Part shown: positions 14,670-16,209 of the stretch, piece by piece
How positions within the stretch are numbered: the first letter of the stretch is position 1
Layout of the letters: each line of letters begins with the position of its first letter
Assembly (NCBI GenBank): GCA_013202315.1
Contig: JABMRZ010000424.1
Location: 1 to 16,209 of the forward strand
Length of the DNA stretch: 16,209 nt
Direction: 5' to 3'
Origin: Candidatus Tariuqbacter arcticus
GTDB lineage: Bacteria > Electryoneota > Tariuqbacteria > Tariuqbacterales > Tariuqbacteraceae
The notes under the pieces: generated by a model
Database searches by the model: none
What the model saw: the letters and a program-made list of their open reading frames with translations, nothing else
Told to the model about the DNA's origin: nothing
Made by a program: the position numbers and the translations under genes

Positions 14670-15950
14670 TCAAGTCCCTATAACAGTGATTCCATTTATA
14701 TGATCTTCTATTTGTCCTTTTAGAAAATCAATTCTATTTTTTACACTGCGTGTGATTATGAAAGCTGACTTAGTTTTTTGAGACACAATCTTAATTAGCT
14801 TATCACCTACATTTCGTTTATCTCTACCTTCTAATACAGGTATAAAGATTTTAGGCAACACTTTCATTAGGATATCATCGGTAATAGATACATCGCTAAT
14901 TAAACGTGATATAAAATCAGATGATACTCCTAATAACGAGATAAAATTAACTCCATACTCCCTTGACCAAACGAAATTCAAGTTCAGTTTATCAAACTTT
15001 TCTAGTGTGAAAGTGATTATACTACCCCTCTTTTCAAATAGACACTGTTCTAAATCATCAGAAGTTACCGGCAAAAAACACTCTCTATAAATACTCAAAA
15101 TATAAAATACATTCAAATATTTTTCCCAGTCAAACTCTTTCTTTTCCCATAGGCATCTAACTAAAGACCGCACTGAGAAATTATCAGGTCTGCTTTTACC
15201 TGTTCGAGCGGAATTAATGTCGATATACGTTGAATCTTCGGTAAGGACCACACTATCTTTATCCCTCTGCGCTTTTATACAGGCATCAGATACAATTGAT
15301 GATATTTTCTGTTCGATAAAATCAACATGCTTCTCGCTTAAAGGTATCCCATAAACATCCTCTGCGTTATCTTGTATATATTTTAAGTCTGATACAAGCT
15401 TGGATCTGATTTCTTCGGCTTCATCTTTTGAAAACTTTCTGACAATAACATCTTCTCTTTCCTCACTCACTTGCAAAGTGCCATCTTCCGACACTACACT
15501 AAATTTATCGATCAAGGATCTATACTCTTTTAAGATGCTCGCGGGAATATTATACTTTGGAATCTTCGAGAGAACATCCCGGACAATGCCACATTCTATT
15601 AACATAAATAATGAAGTACCATCGATATATACTGAGGTTCCGTTTAGTGCTTTTTCTGCAACATTCTTTTGATAATTAAAACTCTCTTCTCTTCCGTCGT
15701 TTATTAAAATAAAACCTTTTCTTTCTGCTCTAATCTTCGAAAGCGCATGACCAATACTCCCCATTAAAGTAATGTAAGAACATAATGGAATCTGCTTTTG
15801 CTCAAATAACCTAAATATCTCCCTTTCTTTACTGTAAAAATCTATGATAGATTTTTTAATACTTTCTACGTCAATACCTGCTTCTACTGCTTTAATATAT
15901 GGGCTACCAATTCTTGCTTTTCTTATCATTGCATCACTGCCACGTTTCAT
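14670..15950 (-). CDS. PIN-like nuclease, probably truncated at its 5' end
   Basis: A 426-residue frame from the ATG at 15950, AT-rich. Residues about 105-245 resemble a PIN ribonuclease core: VYIDGTSLFMLIECGI (D110), ASILKEY (E142) and SVVLTEDSTYID (D239). The rest is helical and unrecognised. The same frame stays open upstream to 16069 and reads RYQALIGKKVGEEIIWPADE, then FVKSEKAKKISFIGDELSYI, which looks like real protein (faintly like the GreA/GreB C-terminal domain seen in some TPR-PIN proteins). The true start was therefore further upstream and is now separated by an IS630 end at 16070. The remaining gene could still be expressed from the ATG at 15950, but no Shine-Dalgarno is evident there. 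A role as an RNA-targeting effector or toxin is an inference from the PIN-like core. Confidence 0.65.
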   Translation of the reverse strand: MKRGSDAMIRKARIGSPYIKAVEAGIDVESIKKSIIDFYSKEREIFRLFEQKQIPLCSYITLMGSIGHALSKIRAERKGFILINDGREESFNYQKNVAEKALNGTSVYIDGTSLFMLIECGIVRDVLSKIPKYNIPASILKEYRSLIDKFSVVSEDGTLQVSEEREDVIVRKFSKDEAEEIRSKLVSDLKYIQDNAEDVYGIPLSEKHVDFIEQKISSIVSDACIKAQRDKDSVVLTEDSTYIDINSARTGKSRPDNFSVRSLVRCLWEKKEFDWEKYLNVFYILSIYRECFLPVTSDDLEQCLFEKRGSIITFTLEKFDKLNLNFVWSREYGVNFISLLGVSSDFISRLISDVSITDDILMKVLPKIFIPVLEGRDKRNVGDKLIKIVSQKTKSAFIITRSVKNRIDFLKGQIEDHINGITVIGT

Positions 15951-16069
15951 AATATAGGATAACTCATCACCTATAAAACTAATTTTCTTTGCTTTCTCTG
16001 ATTTTACGAATTCATCTGCGGGCCAAATGATTTCCTCGCCAACTTTTTTGCCAATTAAAGCTTGATACC

Positions 16070-16209
16070 TAGTGTCGCATCACAGCAATAATGATGGGTA
16101 AAGACGTTTCAGCTTTATTCTTGCATCAGTGGTTGTGAAGTGCCAATCAACCTTGGCACCAACTGCGTTGCGCTGCAACTCCCATTGACTGACCTCTTGC
16201 ATAAGTGTA
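16070..16209 (-). mobile_element. End of an IS630-family insertion sequence
   Basis: The transposase stop lies 9-10 bases from a TA dinucleotide at 16070-16071. IS630/Tc1-mariner elements insert at TA and their genes end close to the terminal repeat. The probable terminal sequence, read inward on the plus strand, starts tagtgtcgcatcacag. The rest of the element lies beyond the window. Confidence 0.6.
16080..16209 (-). CDS. IS630-family transposase, C-terminal part (runs off the window)
   Basis: The final 42 codons read TLMQEVSQWELQRNAVGAKV, then DWHFTTTDARIKLKRLYPSL and LL, then TGA at 16080-16082. The WxFTTxDARIKLKRLYPS ending is characteristic of IS630-family DDE transposases (compare WxFTTADARIKLKRLYP). 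The N-terminal and catalytic parts lie outside the window, so completeness cannot be judged. The frame continues past the stop into the PIN-like gene remnant, showing that the element lies inside that gene's former coding region. Confidence 0.82.
   Translation of the reverse strand, partial: TLMQEVSQWELQRNAVGAKVDWHFTTTDARIKLKRLYPSLLL

Noticed and set aside
14655..14675. AT-rich imperfect inverted repeat as terminator of the PIN-like gene
   Set aside because: The stem is bulged, contains almost no G-C pairs and overlaps the stop codon.

Overview
The window looks like chromosomal DNA from an uncultured bacterium of the Fibrobacterota-Chlorobiota-Bacteroidota (FCB) type or an allied candidate phylum. 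Two secreted proteins end in type IX secretion (Por) sorting domains of the '...VYDxxGxEIAxLxNE...LSSGxYFxxL...KxxLVK' form, and a CotH/lamin-tail protein sits beside them. Every gene I can support lies on the minus strand, so the window reads biologically from right to left. I cannot name the phylum.

Left part (1-7199): a cell-surface or secreted protein region. It holds a beta-helix repeat protein with a T9SS tail (105-1982), about 0.9 kb of noncoding DNA rich in palindromic and dispersed repeats (1983-2907), and a two-gene operon. In that operon a seven-repeat, probably beta-propeller, protein with a T9SS tail (5625-7046) is translationally coupled by an ATGA overlap to a CotH-like protein with two lamin-tail domains (2908-5628).

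Right part (7200-16209): an accessory region of mixed base composition, with AT-rich blocks at 7800-9791 and 14670-16069 and a GC-richer block at 10253-14311. It is littered with remnants of one IS3-family insertion sequence (about 7205-7710, 9859-10174 and 14488-14652), all in the same orientation. At the right edge is the 3' end of an IS630-family transposase. Between these mobile-element scars lie three nuclease-type units: (i) a 663-residue protein with a NERD/PD-(D/E)xK-like core and a C-terminal SEC-C zinc motif; (ii) an operon made of a PD-(D/E)xK-like nuclease (13091-14311), a small helical protein (12655-12900) and an SMC/Rad50-like ABC ATPase with a CPFC zinc hook (10253-12709); (iii) a PIN-like nuclease (14670-15950) whose 5' end appears cut off by the IS630 insertion.

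The most interesting candidate is unit (ii). A nuclease plus a small protein plus a zinc-hook SMC-like ATPase, in a region full of IS debris, resembles the logic of Lamassu/DdmABC-type defence systems, in which the SMC-like ATPase senses DNA and licenses the nuclease. Membership in that family is an inference from architecture and is not shown by the sequence alone. The nuclease start is also preceded by an overlapping 27-codon reading frame with a much stronger ribosome binding site.
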